From Saprospiraceae bacterium (GTDB lineage: Bacteria; Bacteroidota; Bacteroidia; Chitinophagales; Saprospiraceae): a DNA stretch of 64,000 nucleotides. Shown piece by piece: positions 43,127 through 52,861 of the stretch. A program made the translations under genes and the position numbers. Location of the stretch: assembly GCA_029262995.1 (NCBI GenBank), contig JAJCYH010000026.1, positions 62,001-126,000 on the forward strand, written 5' to 3'. Below the pieces are notes generated by a model, which saw only the letters and a program-made list of their open reading frames with translations, was not told where the DNA came from and searched no databases. The first letter of the stretch is position 1, and every line of letters begins with the position of its first letter.

Positions 43127-45706
43127 TTATGGTTGGTTGAATTCCTGGAATGAGGACTTCAGTCTTTCGTCGGTGGTATTGCTAACGATTTCCTGTATGG
43201 CCATAGCCATCTTGGTGATATATGGCTCTAGCTCATTATCATTTTGTCTGGCTTTTAATTCATTTTTCAATGACTTGATAAAGTTTGTAGCTGTATATTT
43301 TTTAAAGTAGTTGTTTGAACCATCCATGGCTACTGCTTTTAGAACATCTACAGTTTTTAATAGCCGATCATAATCTTCAACGAACTTGGCAAGTTTACTG
43401 TATTGATTTATAAAATTGAAAAAACCAAAAATGCCAACTTTGTTGATATTGTTCTCAAAGAAGTCAAGATATTTAGCCTCTCCGGTAGAAGCATAAATTT
43501 CAGAAATTTTAGAAATTAACGGTTTATGATATGTTTTTGCTAATTGCTCGGCATAGTAAATAGCTTTTTCATTATCATTTTTCTTGATGATACTCAATGC
43601 TTCTGAAATCACCCAAAATGAGGAATCCTTTTCGATTAACTCCATGGCCAAGTCCAGGTTGGAAAGATTTCTTAAAGCTGATGCTCTAACAGAAGAACTC
43701 GGATCATTACTTGCAAGATGTCTTAGTTTGATAGCATCTTTTTCGGCATCTAGATAGCCAACTACAAGTCCTCTTATCTCCTTTGAAGGACTTTCTATTG
43801 CATTTGATAATATCCTATGAATGCTAGGTGATCCTTTCAACTTTTTAATGGCCATAAGTTTATCCTCATACTCCTCTGAAAGCAAAAACAAGTGCACGTA
43901 TTCCTCTTCACTTCTCTTTTCGTTAACTACAGATAGGATATCGTGCTTGCCATCGAAAACAACTGCAACAGGCATCTCATCACCTTCAATATTTATCTCA
44001 TAAGTATTGTTTCTTTTATCTGCCCAGTGTTTAATAAATGTCTTCTTTCCGGATGGAAAGTAAAGTGCGGTTTCAACGGGAAACTTAAAGATCGCAGGAT
44101 TCTCTTCATGATCCTGTGTTTGAGAAACTTCAATAGTAACTCTTTTAGCCTCCTCGTCTTTGATATACTTTACAGCTAAAATCGGATGACCCTGATTATA
44201 AAACCATTGATTAAAAAACCAATTTAAATCTTCTCCAACTACGTCTTCAAAAGCCAATCTCAATTCATGAGCTTCTACGTCAGAATAGGCATTGTCAGTA
44301 AGATATTTGTTTAGACCTGCAAAAAAAGCTTCATCTCCTACATGGGATCTAAGCATATGCACGATCAATCCACCTTTATTATAACTATGGGCATCAAACA
44401 TTTTTTCTTTGTTATCATACTTAAAATCAATTAAGTCGTGTTTGCCCGTTTGAGCAGAAGACATTAAGTAATTGTTCAAGTCATCTAGACGCTTTCTTTC
44501 AGCATTGTCCTTACCGTATTTGTATTCTCTCCACAAATATTCACTATAGGTGGCAAAGCCTTCATTCAAACTTAAATTAGACCAGCTCTCACATGTTACT
44601 AAATCACCAAACCAATGGTGAAACATTTCGTGAGCAACGATATCGTCATTGTTACTATCTATAAATTCTCTTGAATTTTTTTGAACAAATTCTCCAAATA
44701 CAACAGCACCTGTGTTTTCCATTGCTCCCGATACATAATCCCTACATATTATTTGTGCATATTTATCCCAGGGATATGGGAAGCCAAGTCTGTCTGAAAA
44801 AAAATCTAGCATTTCTGGGGTATGGTTGAATATCGCTTTTGCATCATCTTTAAATTCAGGTTCCACATAATACATTAGAGGAATGTCTCTCCATTTATCA
44901 TTGACAACGGCGTATTCTCCAACTCCAATCATGAACAAATATGGCGCATGTGCTTTATCTTGCTTCCAATAGTCTGTTCTAGTTCCGTTATCATTTAGGA
45001 TTTCGCTCATTAACTTACCGTTTGATAGTGTTTTAAATCTATTCTCAACGGTTATGAACATCTCCTGAGTACATCTTTCGTTTGGCTTGTCAATTGTAGG
45101 GAACCACCGACTACTATTTTCTGTCTCTCCTTGTGTCCAAATCTGTTGTGGCTTATTGGGGTTTTCATTAAGTGGGTTTATAAAAAACAAGCCTTTGTCA
45201 GAAGTAATTGCAGCACTTCCACTTGATGGTCCTTCATTTGGTTTCGCTGTGTAATCTATAATAATTTTGAATTCTTCGTCTCGCGTATAAACTCTATCTA
45301 AGCTTATCCTCAACTTACTAAAGTCATAATCATATTCTAGGAATTTACCATTCATAGTTATTTTGTGAATGTCAAAAACTTTTGCGTCAAGCACCAATTG
45401 ATTTGTCTTATAGAAATATGGCTTTAATGTCAAAGTAGCTTTCCCAAGAACATGTTGCTTTTCCCAATCAAATGCAATATCAAGTCTGGTATGAATTAAG
45501 TCATGGTGTCTGGTAGCAGATGCATTATAAACAGGTAGTTCGTTAGGTGCCTCATCCTTGAAAACTGGCGCTGTAACAACAAGTGTATCAAGCAAGTCTT
45601 CTTCAATGACAATTGGATAGGCTTCTACTATATCCTTCTGAGTTTTGCATGCAGCAAAAAACATCACAATGGCAAGTATCAGTATTGATTTGACGGTTGG
45701 ATTCAT
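43127..45706 (-). CDS. M1-family aminopeptidase, lipoprotein
   Basis: A gluzincin aminopeptidase of 859 residues. The N-terminus (LILAIVMFFAAC) is a lipoprotein signal with Cys20, so it is anchored in the envelope. The substrate-N-terminus motif GAMENTGAVVF lies at 327-337, the zinc site HEMFHHW gives His359, Glu360 and His363, and the third ligand is Glu382 (LNEGFATY). The C-terminal part (about 590-850) is helical with HEAT-like repeats (SSVRASALRNLSNLDLAM). It is the first gene of the operon with the LURP-like protein and bioY. A TAnnTTTG box lies 27 nt upstream of the ATG. Confidence 0.94.
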   Translation of the reverse strand: MNPTVKSILILAIVMFFAACKTQKDIVEAYPIVIEEDLLDTLVVTAPVFKDEAPNELPVYNASATRHHDLIHTRLDIAFDWEKQHVLGKATLTLKPYFYKTNQLVLDAKVFDIHKITMNGKFLEYDYDFSKLRISLDRVYTRDEEFKIIIDYTAKPNEGPSSGSAAITSDKGLFFINPLNENPNKPQQIWTQGETENSSRWFPTIDKPNERCTQEMFITVENRFKTLSNGKLMSEILNDNGTRTDYWKQDKAHAPYLFMIGVGEYAVVNDKWRDIPLMYYVEPEFKDDAKAIFNHTPEMLDFFSDRLGFPYPWDKYAQIICRDYVSGAMENTGAVVFGEFVQKNSREFIDSNNDDIVAHEMFHHWFGDLVTCESWSNLSLNEGFATYSEYLWREYKYGKDNAERKRLDDLNNYLMSSAQTGKHDLIDFKYDNKEKMFDAHSYNKGGLIVHMLRSHVGDEAFFAGLNKYLTDNAYSDVEAHELRLAFEDVVGEDLNWFFNQWFYNQGHPILAVKYIKDEEAKRVTIEVSQTQDHEENPAIFKFPVETALYFPSGKKTFIKHWADKRNNTYEINIEGDEMPVAVVFDGKHDILSVVNEKRSEEEYVHLFLLSEEYEDKLMAIKKLKGSPSIHRILSNAIESPSKEIRGLVVGYLDAEKDAIKLRHLASNDPSSSVRASALRNLSNLDLAMELIEKDSSFWVISEALSIIKKNDNEKAIYYAEQLAKTYHKPLISKISEIYASTGEAKYLDFFENNINKVGIFGFFNFINQYSKLAKFVEDYDRLLKTVDVLKAVAMDGSNNYFKKYTATNFIKSLKNELKARQNDNELEPYITKMAMAIQEIVSNTTDERLKSSFQEFNQP

Positions 45707-45733
45707 AAATTAAATTTTGAAATTTTAACTTGG

Positions 45734-45741
45734 CAAATATA
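45734..45741 (-). promoter_or_regulatory. Promoter -7 box (TAnnTTTG) of the M1 aminopeptidase operon
   Basis: The minus strand reads TATATTTG, an exact match 27 nt before the ATG at 45706. No TTG lies at the usual -33 distance. Confidence 0.4.
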
Positions 45742-45827
45742 TATTTGATTAGAGATAAATGCTTGAATTTCATGACAATAAGTCATAAAGAACAAATCTA
45801 CAGTGACATTATTTGCAAATATCAAGC

Positions 45828-46424
45828 CTAATAATCAATGGAAAGAGCATCAAAAATCTGATGAATATTATAATCTATAGATTCCTTTGGTTGAACGGGG
45901 TATTGCTTTCCAGTCTTCATCCTGTAATAACTTGATAGATAATCAAGAAAAAAGCTTTCTGGAATGTCATTAAACTTATAGGCTCCATAAAAGTATCTGA
46001 AATGTTCCTCTTTTATATCTTCTGTGTTATCAGAATAATACACGACAGCAAATGGTGCAAGAGCTACATATTGACCTAACTCGGGTCTACTGGGGTAACC
46101 AAAGTTTTCAAAATACGCTTCAATGATAATCATGTTTTCCATTTGAAGCTTAGCTCTTTTTTCCTGATATGCTATGATTTCTTTATCGTCAGGCAGTTCC
46201 CCCAATTCCATAACTTCTCTTTCGTATTCAATTTCTTGAATGCTATGAAGCACATTTTCCAGATAACTACGTTTCTCATCTAGGCTGTTCAATGCTGAAA
46301 CCTCTTTTTGAAGAAATTCTTTACTTCTCTCATTTTGCTTAAAGCAATTAGAAAAAGACAAAGCAAAACCAATTAATATTCCAAAAAGAACTATATGATT
46401 TTGTTTTGCACTAAGGATTTGCAA
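45828..46424 (-). CDS. Putative lipoprotein of unknown function
   Basis: A 198-residue protein with a lipoprotein-like signal (LFGILIGFALSFSNC, Cys27). Residues about 30-85 are helical and charged (EKRSYLENVLHSIQEIEYER), followed by a compact C-terminal region with many Tyr and Phe residues (YFYGAYKF, FLDYLSSYYRM). I do not recognise it. The start is TTG at 46424, as no ATG is in frame before the signal. It follows the PorE-like OmpA gene by 19 bp on the same strand, so it is likely part of the same operon and may attach to the same envelope complex. Confidence 0.68.
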   Translation of the reverse strand: MQILSAKQNHIVLFGILIGFALSFSNCFKQNERSKEFLQKEVSALNSLDEKRSYLENVLHSIQEIEYEREVMELGELPDDKEIIAYQEKRAKLQMENMIIIEAYFENFGYPSRPELGQYVALAPFAVVYYSDNTEDIKEEHFRYFYGAYKFNDIPESFFLDYLSSYYRMKTGKQYPVQPKESIDYNIHQIFDALSIDY

Positions 46425-46443
46425 GGCTAATAGTTTTAACTTA

Positions 46444-48486
46444 TTACTTCACTTCTCTGGTAATCTCTATAGATTTAGGACCTTCGATGATTTTAAACTC
46501 TGTCCTTCTGTTAAACCTGTGCTCATCATCAGTACATGGCACACGATTCTTACACTTGTTAAGGATTACCTTCTCTCCATATCCAACAGGAACAATTCTC
46601 TTTTTATCGATACCTCTTTTTTCCAACCATCTTTTTGCAGATTCAGCTCTTCTTTGCGAAAGTTCAAGGTTATATCGTGAGGCTCCCTGGGCATCTGTAT
46701 GTGATGATAACTCAATAACCATTGTAGGATATTCTTCCATTAGATCAAAAAGGAACTCAAGATCATCCTCGGCGTCAGCTAATATCTTGTCATCATCAAA
46801 ATCATAGTAAATATTATCAAGCCTAATCAGTTCATTAACAGTTACAACTCTAGTTTCAGACTCTTTAGGTGTTAATGCAATTTTTTTCTTGACGGTATAA
46901 TTATCTAGAATTCCTGCTGTATTAAATTCAATGGTATCTGAGTGATAGCCTTCTCTTGAAACTATAGCTCGGTATTTAAAGTCTGAATCCAATAGAAACT
47001 GAAATTCATTACCCAAAGAATTAAACTTCATGCTAGGCGGATAATTGATAGGGTCAGAAGTATTTTCAACTTTAATTGTAGCGGCATCCAAAGGTGCATC
47101 TTCGTTGTCAACCACAATAGCCAATAGGTCAATCACAATTTCTCTTATCTGGAACTCAAAAATATCGTCACAACATGTTTCAGACATAAGTTTCTTTTTA
47201 TCCTCTGTAGGTCTATTGGAGACAAACATTCCTTTTTTGCCAGTTACAGACATAAAAAAGAACAAGTCATCACAAGAAGAGTTATAGCCTAATCCCATAT
47301 TAACTGGATCTGACCAATTGCTTCCGTCCCATACACTGTAGAATATATCAAAGCCACCTATCGTTGGCCTCCCATTGGTGCTAAAGTACAAAGTACCTTC
47401 ATAATAAAATGGCGAGAGTTCTTCCTTGGGTGTGTTGATTTTCTCACCTAGATTAACTGGAGCTGATAGACTGCCATCGGAACCAATGTTGGAGTAATAA
47501 ATGTCATAATCACCTAAACCTCCTTCCATATCTGAAACAAAAAATAGTACGTCATTACCAAAGAGTTGACCCGTAGCAGGATGTTTACTATACCAATCTC
47601 CATTAACCGTTGGTGCTGGTGTTGCCGCAGACCATCCGGAATCCGTTTTTCTGCTTACCATTATGTCAGAGGAAGTTATTTCTGTTCCGACTGTCTGGAC
47701 TCTTGTAAAGTACATGGTTCTTCCATCTCGTGAAAAGGCAAGGTGTGTGTTGTGAAATCCTAATCTATTGATGTTCTGATCAAGTTCCTCTCCGTCTTCA
47801 TATTTCCCTTCATCATTCCTTGTTGCCATGTAGATTTTTGCATGGAACTCATCATCTTCTTTGTCATCAACATCTATTGGTGTCTTTCTGTTTAGTGATC
47901 CGTAATAAAGGCTACCATCAATAGATAAACGTGGGGAGTACTCGGCAGAAGGAGAATTTATTGATTTATCCAGAACCGCTATTGCTGTTTCGACGTTTGG
48001 CTCTATTTCTCTTAGTAGTTCAATGCCTGCTATTTCAAATTCTGCAGCTTTAATCAGCTCTTCGTTTTCACTCAAACTAATGACTTTGTTGAATTCCTCT
48101 AAAGCTTCAGTATACTTTGCTCCTGATTTTAGGCTAAGTCCATACATATATCTATGATCAGCATATTTGTTTTCATCATCTGACTTAAGCACTCTAGCAT
48201 ATCTCTTTTCTGCTCTTTTAAAATCGCGGAGATAATAATGTAGCTCTCCTATTTTAAATGCATATTTATCAACATCTGGATTTCCTCCTTTTCTTCTTGA
48301 CTTGCCTTCTCTGAGCTCTTCATAAACTTGCTCATACCATTCCAGTGCTCCGGCATAGTTGCCTTGCTCCTCTGCCGTTTGTGCCGCCACAAGCTTTTGT
48401 TCAAAAGTATTTGAGGTGATCGGTTGCGCTTTTAAGGCTGTAGATATCGCTACTACAAAACAAATGCTAGTGATAAGTTTGTACAT
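46444..48486 (-). CDS. OmpA-family protein with TPR, propeller and CRD modules (PorE-like)
   Basis: A 680-residue exported protein. In order: signal peptide (1-20, ending ALKAQ), TPR units (about 25-165), a WD40-like PD40 propeller (about 190-430, with NRLGFHNTHLAFSRDGRTMY), a carboxypeptidase-regulatory-like domain (about 450-540), and a C-terminal OmpA peptidoglycan-binding domain (about 555-675, with IELSSHTDAQGASRYNLELS and RRAESAKRWLEKRGI). This order matches PorE, a T9SS-associated protein that links the complex to peptidoglycan. Many Bacteroidota have several paralogues, so PorE itself is not certain. It follows a PorP/SprF gene by 14 bp. Confidence 0.88.
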   Translation of the reverse strand: MYKLITSICFVVAISTALKAQPITSNTFEQKLVAAQTAEEQGNYAGALEWYEQVYEELREGKSRRKGGNPDVDKYAFKIGELHYYLRDFKRAEKRYARVLKSDDENKYADHRYMYGLSLKSGAKYTEALEEFNKVISLSENEELIKAAEFEIAGIELLREIEPNVETAIAVLDKSINSPSAEYSPRLSIDGSLYYGSLNRKTPIDVDDKEDDEFHAKIYMATRNDEGKYEDGEELDQNINRLGFHNTHLAFSRDGRTMYFTRVQTVGTEITSSDIMVSRKTDSGWSAATPAPTVNGDWYSKHPATGQLFGNDVLFFVSDMEGGLGDYDIYYSNIGSDGSLSAPVNLGEKINTPKEELSPFYYEGTLYFSTNGRPTIGGFDIFYSVWDGSNWSDPVNMGLGYNSSCDDLFFFMSVTGKKGMFVSNRPTEDKKKLMSETCCDDIFEFQIREIVIDLLAIVVDNEDAPLDAATIKVENTSDPINYPPSMKFNSLGNEFQFLLDSDFKYRAIVSREGYHSDTIEFNTAGILDNYTVKKKIALTPKESETRVVTVNELIRLDNIYYDFDDDKILADAEDDLEFLFDLMEEYPTMVIELSSHTDAQGASRYNLELSQRRAESAKRWLEKRGIDKKRIVPVGYGEKVILNKCKNRVPCTDDEHRFNRRTEFKIIEGPKSIEITREVK

Positions 48487-48500
48487 ATTCAGTTATGTTA

Positions 48501-49613
48501 TTAAAGTCTTGGGCAAATAAATTTAGGTTTAACATTAGCTTTCTTTTCCCATGAGAAAATCTTACTAACGGCAAGTTCATATGCGCCAGAATTTCCAGTT
48601 GCCTGTATTAATCCTGATATATTGGTATCAAATGCAAGGCCTACTCGCCAGTCTTTAAAGTCCGCTCCAATATAAAAAGGTACATCCATATTGTCTGCCA
48701 GTCTAACACCTATACCAAAATTGAAAGTAATATCTTGCTTATTGTTAGGGGTATAAGCCATCAACCCTTGTAAAAGGATATTGCTTGCTTTACCCATAGA
48801 TTGATAAACAATGCTAGGATTAAACATCAGTTTTTCATTGATATCCGTATAATATTGAACAAAGGCATTAAGTCTTCTGTTCAGACGATCTCCTTGGGGG
48901 ATATTGGGACTATTAGTACCCATTGTATCTTGCTTTAGCGTAGGTGCTAATAAGTGATCTGCTGCAATTCCTATCCTTATATCTGCTGATTTGCCAACTG
49001 GCGTACTAAGCATTAATCCAAACATCCAATCATTGGTATCGTCCTTAATGCTATTAGGGTCATTGCCAGATGCGCCAGAAGTTAAATTTGTGTAATCTTC
49101 ATCATCTTCAATGCCAATGCCTGAAGAAAGCGAATGTGGGCTGTTAGCAAGTCCATTTTTTGTAAACGCCAAACCATAAGTACCATATTTTATTCCTGCG
49201 GTTAATGTCGAATTACCCTTTTTGGACAAACCTAAATGATAAGCTGCCGATAAGCCATTAAAACTTCTTTTTGTATCAAGAATACCTGCAGTGTTGCCTT
49301 CAACTAAAAGGTTTATACCAAGAGACAACCAATCTCCCTTTTTGAATCCAAAAGGTAAGTTGCCATCCACTAAAACGGAAGTACTCGTAAATCCTTGATT
49401 CCCAATATCAGAAGGTCCTTGAACATTAAACCACTGACCACGATGAATCGCTGTCGCTCTAATATTGCCATAATATGCACCAGTCAAAGAAGGGTTGATG
49501 ACCGTAGGAGCAAATTGATAAAAGCTATAATGAACATCCTGAGCCTTGCCTATAATGCTTATAAAACAAAACAAAATAAAAAGTTGAAGTCTACGTCTCA
49601 TATTTTCTATCAT
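48501..49613 (-). CDS. PorP/SprF-family outer-membrane protein
   Basis: An outer-membrane beta-barrel of the PorP/SprF family, associated with T9SS and gliding in Bacteroidota. The signature is at the start: DVHYSFYQFAPTVINPSLTG, then GNIRATAIHRGQW, followed by alternating strands with GLSAAYHLGL and VRLADNMDVPFYIGAD. The signal peptide is RRRLQLFILFCFISIIGKAQ. The ATG at 49613 is taken; the ATG at 49601 gives an even more typical signal peptide, and a GTG at 49622 is less likely. It is the first gene of the operon with the PorE-like OmpA protein, a common pairing in which the barrel and its periplasmic partner are made together. Confidence 0.91.
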   Translation of the reverse strand: MIENMRRRLQLFILFCFISIIGKAQDVHYSFYQFAPTVINPSLTGAYYGNIRATAIHRGQWFNVQGPSDIGNQGFTSTSVLVDGNLPFGFKKGDWLSLGINLLVEGNTAGILDTKRSFNGLSAAYHLGLSKKGNSTLTAGIKYGTYGLAFTKNGLANSPHSLSSGIGIEDDEDYTNLTSGASGNDPNSIKDDTNDWMFGLMLSTPVGKSADIRIGIAADHLLAPTLKQDTMGTNSPNIPQGDRLNRRLNAFVQYYTDINEKLMFNPSIVYQSMGKASNILLQGLMAYTPNNKQDITFNFGIGVRLADNMDVPFYIGADFKDWRVGLAFDTNISGLIQATGNSGAYELAVSKIFSWEKKANVKPKFICPRL

Positions 49614-49759
49614 ATTAAGCACTAAAATTAGTTTTTTAGTAAATCATAATGAAATCATTCAGCTAGTAAGTAGCTTTTATTTACGAATACGACATATAAT
49701 CTTCTATTTTTATTCAAATTAAACGACTAAATAAGACTTTCATTTCAATTAATCACCTA

Positions 49760-50752
49760 TTGAAAATATTACCGGTCAACTATATAGGACTTTTGGTCAT
49801 CCTTACTTGTCTAGTTCCCTTTACATGCTTATCGCAAAATGCATTTGCCCAAAAAGACAGTAGCCTTGTTTATGCCAACAGAAAAAAAGCATTATGGATA
49901 GGCCTCGCTGGCTCTTATTCTATCGGTTCTATTGCTTTATACAATAGTTGGTATAAAAATTATGAAAGAGAAAAATTTCATTTTTTTAATGATTCCAGAG
50001 AGTGGAGACAAATGGATAAAGTGGGGCATATGCAAGCTACATACTCTCAGGTCAAACTATTAAACGAAGCTCATCTTTGGGCTGGATATGATTCAAAAGC
50101 GAGTAACTATCGCTCAGCTGCAATAGCAATATTGTTTCAATCTACTATTGAAGTAATGGATGGTTTTTCATCTCAATGGGGATTCTCCTGGTATGATCTG
50201 TCGGCTAATATTATTGGTGCTGGTACATTTCTGCTACAAGAGGAGTTTTTAAAAAAGCAATTGATAAAAATCAAGTTTTCTTATTTCCCCCAAAGCACTC
50301 CTGTTCAAACAATATTCTCGACCGATAAAAATAATTCAACCACATTAAGAACAAGACAGGATGAACTTTTTGGAAAACCCATCTATCAAAAAATATTAAA
50401 GAATTACAATCATCAAACCATCTGGCTTTCTAGCAATCCATCCGACTGGTGGCTTGATAGCTGGTGGCCAGATTTTCTTTCTATAGCCCTAGGTTATAGT
50501 GTTGACAACTTATATGGAGGCTTTAACAATTCGTGGACTACAGATAATGCAGAATATATATTACAAGGACCAGGATACGAAAGGCATTCCCAATTCATAT
50601 TAGCCCTAGATTATGATCTTGAAAAAATTAATACAGAAAGCAAATTTCTCTCGGGACTATTAACTTTTTTAAATGTTTTCAAATGGCCAGCACCTGCCAT
50701 TCAATATCGGACGACTGGTGAATTTAGTTTTCACCTTATTTTTAAAAGCTGA
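49760..50752 (+). CDS. DUF2279-family exported protein
   Basis: A 330-residue protein of the Bacteroidota family DUF2279, function unknown. It has a signal peptide (LVILTCLVPFTCLS, about 12-25), the family segments LYNSWYKNYEREKFHFFND and REWRQMDKVGHMQATYSQVK, and two or three hydrophobic stretches around 105-165 (SAAIAILFQSTIEVMDGFSS). The C-terminal part contains the conserved DWWLDSWWPDFLSIALGY. The family is thought to lie in the outer membrane or periplasm. The start is TTG at 49760; no upstream ATG is in frame. It converges with the M28 peptidase gene, 9 bp away. Confidence 0.83.
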   Translation: MKILPVNYIGLLVILTCLVPFTCLSQNAFAQKDSSLVYANRKKALWIGLAGSYSIGSIALYNSWYKNYEREKFHFFNDSREWRQMDKVGHMQATYSQVKLLNEAHLWAGYDSKASNYRSAAIAILFQSTIEVMDGFSSQWGFSWYDLSANIIGAGTFLLQEEFLKKQLIKIKFSYFPQSTPVQTIFSTDKNNSTTLRTRQDELFGKPIYQKILKNYNHQTIWLSSNPSDWWLDSWWPDFLSIALGYSVDNLYGGFNNSWTTDNAEYILQGPGYERHSQFILALDYDLEKINTESKFLSGLLTFLNVFKWPAPAIQYRTTGEFSFHLIFKS

Positions 50753-50761
50753 GAAAACCTA

Positions 50762-52393
50762 TTATCCTTTTTTTTCATTCTCGACAGTAACTCGAATCTT
50801 ATCTTCTTGGTTAGCAAGTTCCCACACGAGGTGGAATACATGTCTTCCAAGCTTTTCCATTTTTGGAAACATTATTTTATCCACTGTATCTGTGATTCTA
50901 TGATAATCTTCATGTACCCCGCTGAAAAAGAAAATAGAAGGAATTCCATTTTTAGCAAAATTATAGTGGTCTGATCTGAAATAGTACCTATTAGGATCCT
51001 TCACATCATTGTATTTATAATCTAAGATCAATTGTGAATAATCCTGATTGATTCTTTCATTCATTTCATGCAAATCACTGCTGAGGCGATCCGATCCAAT
51101 CACATATATATAGTTAGGCTGATCCTCATAGGTCTTATCTGTTCTTCCTACCATATCAATATTAACATCAGCAATGGTTTTATCCAATGGGAAAACTGGG
51201 TTTTCAGAATAATATTGGGATCCTAATAGCCCCTTCTCCTCTCCAGTAACAAGTAGACAAAGCACACTTCTTCTGGGTCCTTCTCCATTATTCTTAGCGA
51301 TTGATAAGGCTTCTGCAATTTCAAGCACAGTACATGTTCCTGAACCGTTATCATCTGCTCCATTGTATACATCGTTGCCTCTTTTGCCAAGATGGTCATA
51401 ATGGGCTGAAACAACAACGATCTCATCTTTCTTATCCGTTCCTTCAATAAAACCTAGAACGTTATATCCATCAATGACATCAATGGTTTTATCAAATACA
51501 CCATTGATCTGCACCGGTAGTGTCAAATTTTTAGATTTACCCCTTTTTCTATTCTTCTTTCTCCATCTCTTTACTTTATTTCCTTTTTCTCCAATTATAT
51601 CTTTCGCGATTGTAGTAGAAATATAAAGATGACTGGCAAACTTACTTTTCTCTGTTTTGCCATCCCCTAACCTCAGTGAAGGAGACACCATAAATTTTCT
51701 GTTGTTGTTGAGAAAATCACTTAATTTATCCTCTATGATCAATACCATTTTAACACCTTTCGACTCTGCCAACTCAAGTTTATTCCAAACACTCTTTGAC
51801 CAGTCAGACATTTCTTTAGTTCCAGTCACATATGAAACACTGTCCTTGTTTAAAGGCTCTCCTTTATTAATCATAATTACTTTGCCAGCAACATTCTTTC
51901 CTTTATAATCACTATAGTTCGGATCGTCTATGCCATATCCTAAAAAAACAACTTCCTCCGCCTCCAATTTGCTAAACTCACTGTTAACAGTAGCATAGGA
52001 TAAATAGTCCCACAAATGTTTATAATCGTTGCCATTTACTTTAAGCTCATTTTTGGACCAATACGTTTTATTAAAGTAGACATCCTGAAAGTAAGAATCC
52101 GATGTTCCTACAGTTGGTAAATCAAGACTTCTGAATTGCATAGCTATATATTCGGCTGCCAACTCATTTCCTCTTTGACCAGTTTCACGGCCTTCAAATT
52201 CATCAGAAGCCAAAATTCTTAAATGCGTAGACAACTCCTCTGCAGTAATCGTATTGGCATATTTTACAGAAAGCAAACTTGTGTCTTGAATGATGCCTTT
52301 TTTAATATCAGGATAGCTTATAGAGCTTACATATTGTGCATTTGACATAATGGAAAATGCCATATACATAGCTAAGATTAAAATCTTTTTCAT
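50762..52393 (-). CDS. Exported M28-family peptidase
   Basis: A co-catalytic zinc aminopeptidase or glutaminyl-cyclase-like hydrolase. From the ATG at 52393 it has 543 residues with a clear signal peptide (KKILILAMYMAFSIMSNAQ). Metal ligands are in SAHYDHLG, NGADDNGSG, TGEEKGLLGS, VNIDMVGR and RSDHYNFA, in family order. A protease-associated insertion lies about residues 130-290 (EVVFLGYGIDDPNYSDY). The frame is open for 24 more codons upstream, but that part would overlap rpiB and precede the signal peptide, so it is rejected. It follows rpiB by 25 bp and is probably in the same transcript. Confidence 0.92.
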   Translation of the reverse strand: MKKILILAMYMAFSIMSNAQYVSSISYPDIKKGIIQDTSLLSVKYANTITAEELSTHLRILASDEFEGRETGQRGNELAAEYIAMQFRSLDLPTVGTSDSYFQDVYFNKTYWSKNELKVNGNDYKHLWDYLSYATVNSEFSKLEAEEVVFLGYGIDDPNYSDYKGKNVAGKVIMINKGEPLNKDSVSYVTGTKEMSDWSKSVWNKLELAESKGVKMVLIIEDKLSDFLNNNRKFMVSPSLRLGDGKTEKSKFASHLYISTTIAKDIIGEKGNKVKRWRKKNRKRGKSKNLTLPVQINGVFDKTIDVIDGYNVLGFIEGTDKKDEIVVVSAHYDHLGKRGNDVYNGADDNGSGTCTVLEIAEALSIAKNNGEGPRRSVLCLLVTGEEKGLLGSQYYSENPVFPLDKTIADVNIDMVGRTDKTYEDQPNYIYVIGSDRLSSDLHEMNERINQDYSQLILDYKYNDVKDPNRYYFRSDHYNFAKNGIPSIFFFSGVHEDYHRITDTVDKIMFPKMEKLGRHVFHLVWELANQEDKIRVTVENEKKG

Positions 52394-52418
52394 TTGACGG
52401 TTGTTTGCTAAATAATAC

Positions 52419-52850
52419 CTAACAAGAAATTTTATTAACGCGACCCTTATGTCTTCCTCCTTCAAAGTCTGTATTTATAAATGCCTTTAGTATAGTTGTC
52501 GCTTTCCTTTTATCCACAAAGCGGGCTGGAATACAAATCATATTAGCATCGTTATGTTGTCTAGCCAATTCAGCAATAGATTTTTCCCAGCATATCGCTG
52601 CTCTAATCTTCGAATGTTTATTGGCTGTCATACAAACACCATTTGCACTTCCACAAATCAAGACACCAAACTTGATGTCTCTTTTATTTGCCACAGCCTC
52701 AGAAACTGGGTGGGCAAAGTCAGGATAATCTACAGAATCTGGAGAATCGGTTCCAAAATCAACAGTCTTAATCCCCCAATCATTGAGCTTTTTTATCAAG
52801 TGTTTTTTGTATTCATAACCAGCATGGTCCGAGCCTATAGCAATTTTCAT
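52419..52850 (-). CDS. rpiB: Ribose-5-phosphate isomerase B
   Basis: RpiB interconverts ribose-5-phosphate and ribulose-5-phosphate in the pentose phosphate pathway. The 143 residues match the RpiB/LacAB family: GSDHAGYEYK at 7-16, VDYPDFAH at 40-47, and the catalytic Cys66 in LICGSANGVCMTANK. It lies 11 bp after the DUF2723 gene and 25 bp before the M28 peptidase gene, all on the minus strand, so it is within an operon of otherwise envelope-related genes. The start ATG at 52850 and the length are normal. Confidence 0.96.
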   Translation of the reverse strand: MKIAIGSDHAGYEYKKHLIKKLNDWGIKTVDFGTDSPDSVDYPDFAHPVSEAVANKRDIKFGVLICGSANGVCMTANKHSKIRAAICWEKSIAELARQHNDANMICIPARFVDKRKATTILKAFINTDFEGGRHKGRVNKISC

Positions 52851-52861
52851 AATATTAATAT

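Noticed and set aside
52394-52465. Longer N-terminus for the M28 peptidase
   Set aside because: It would overlap rpiB by 47 bp and precede a complete signal peptide that starts at the ATG at 52393.
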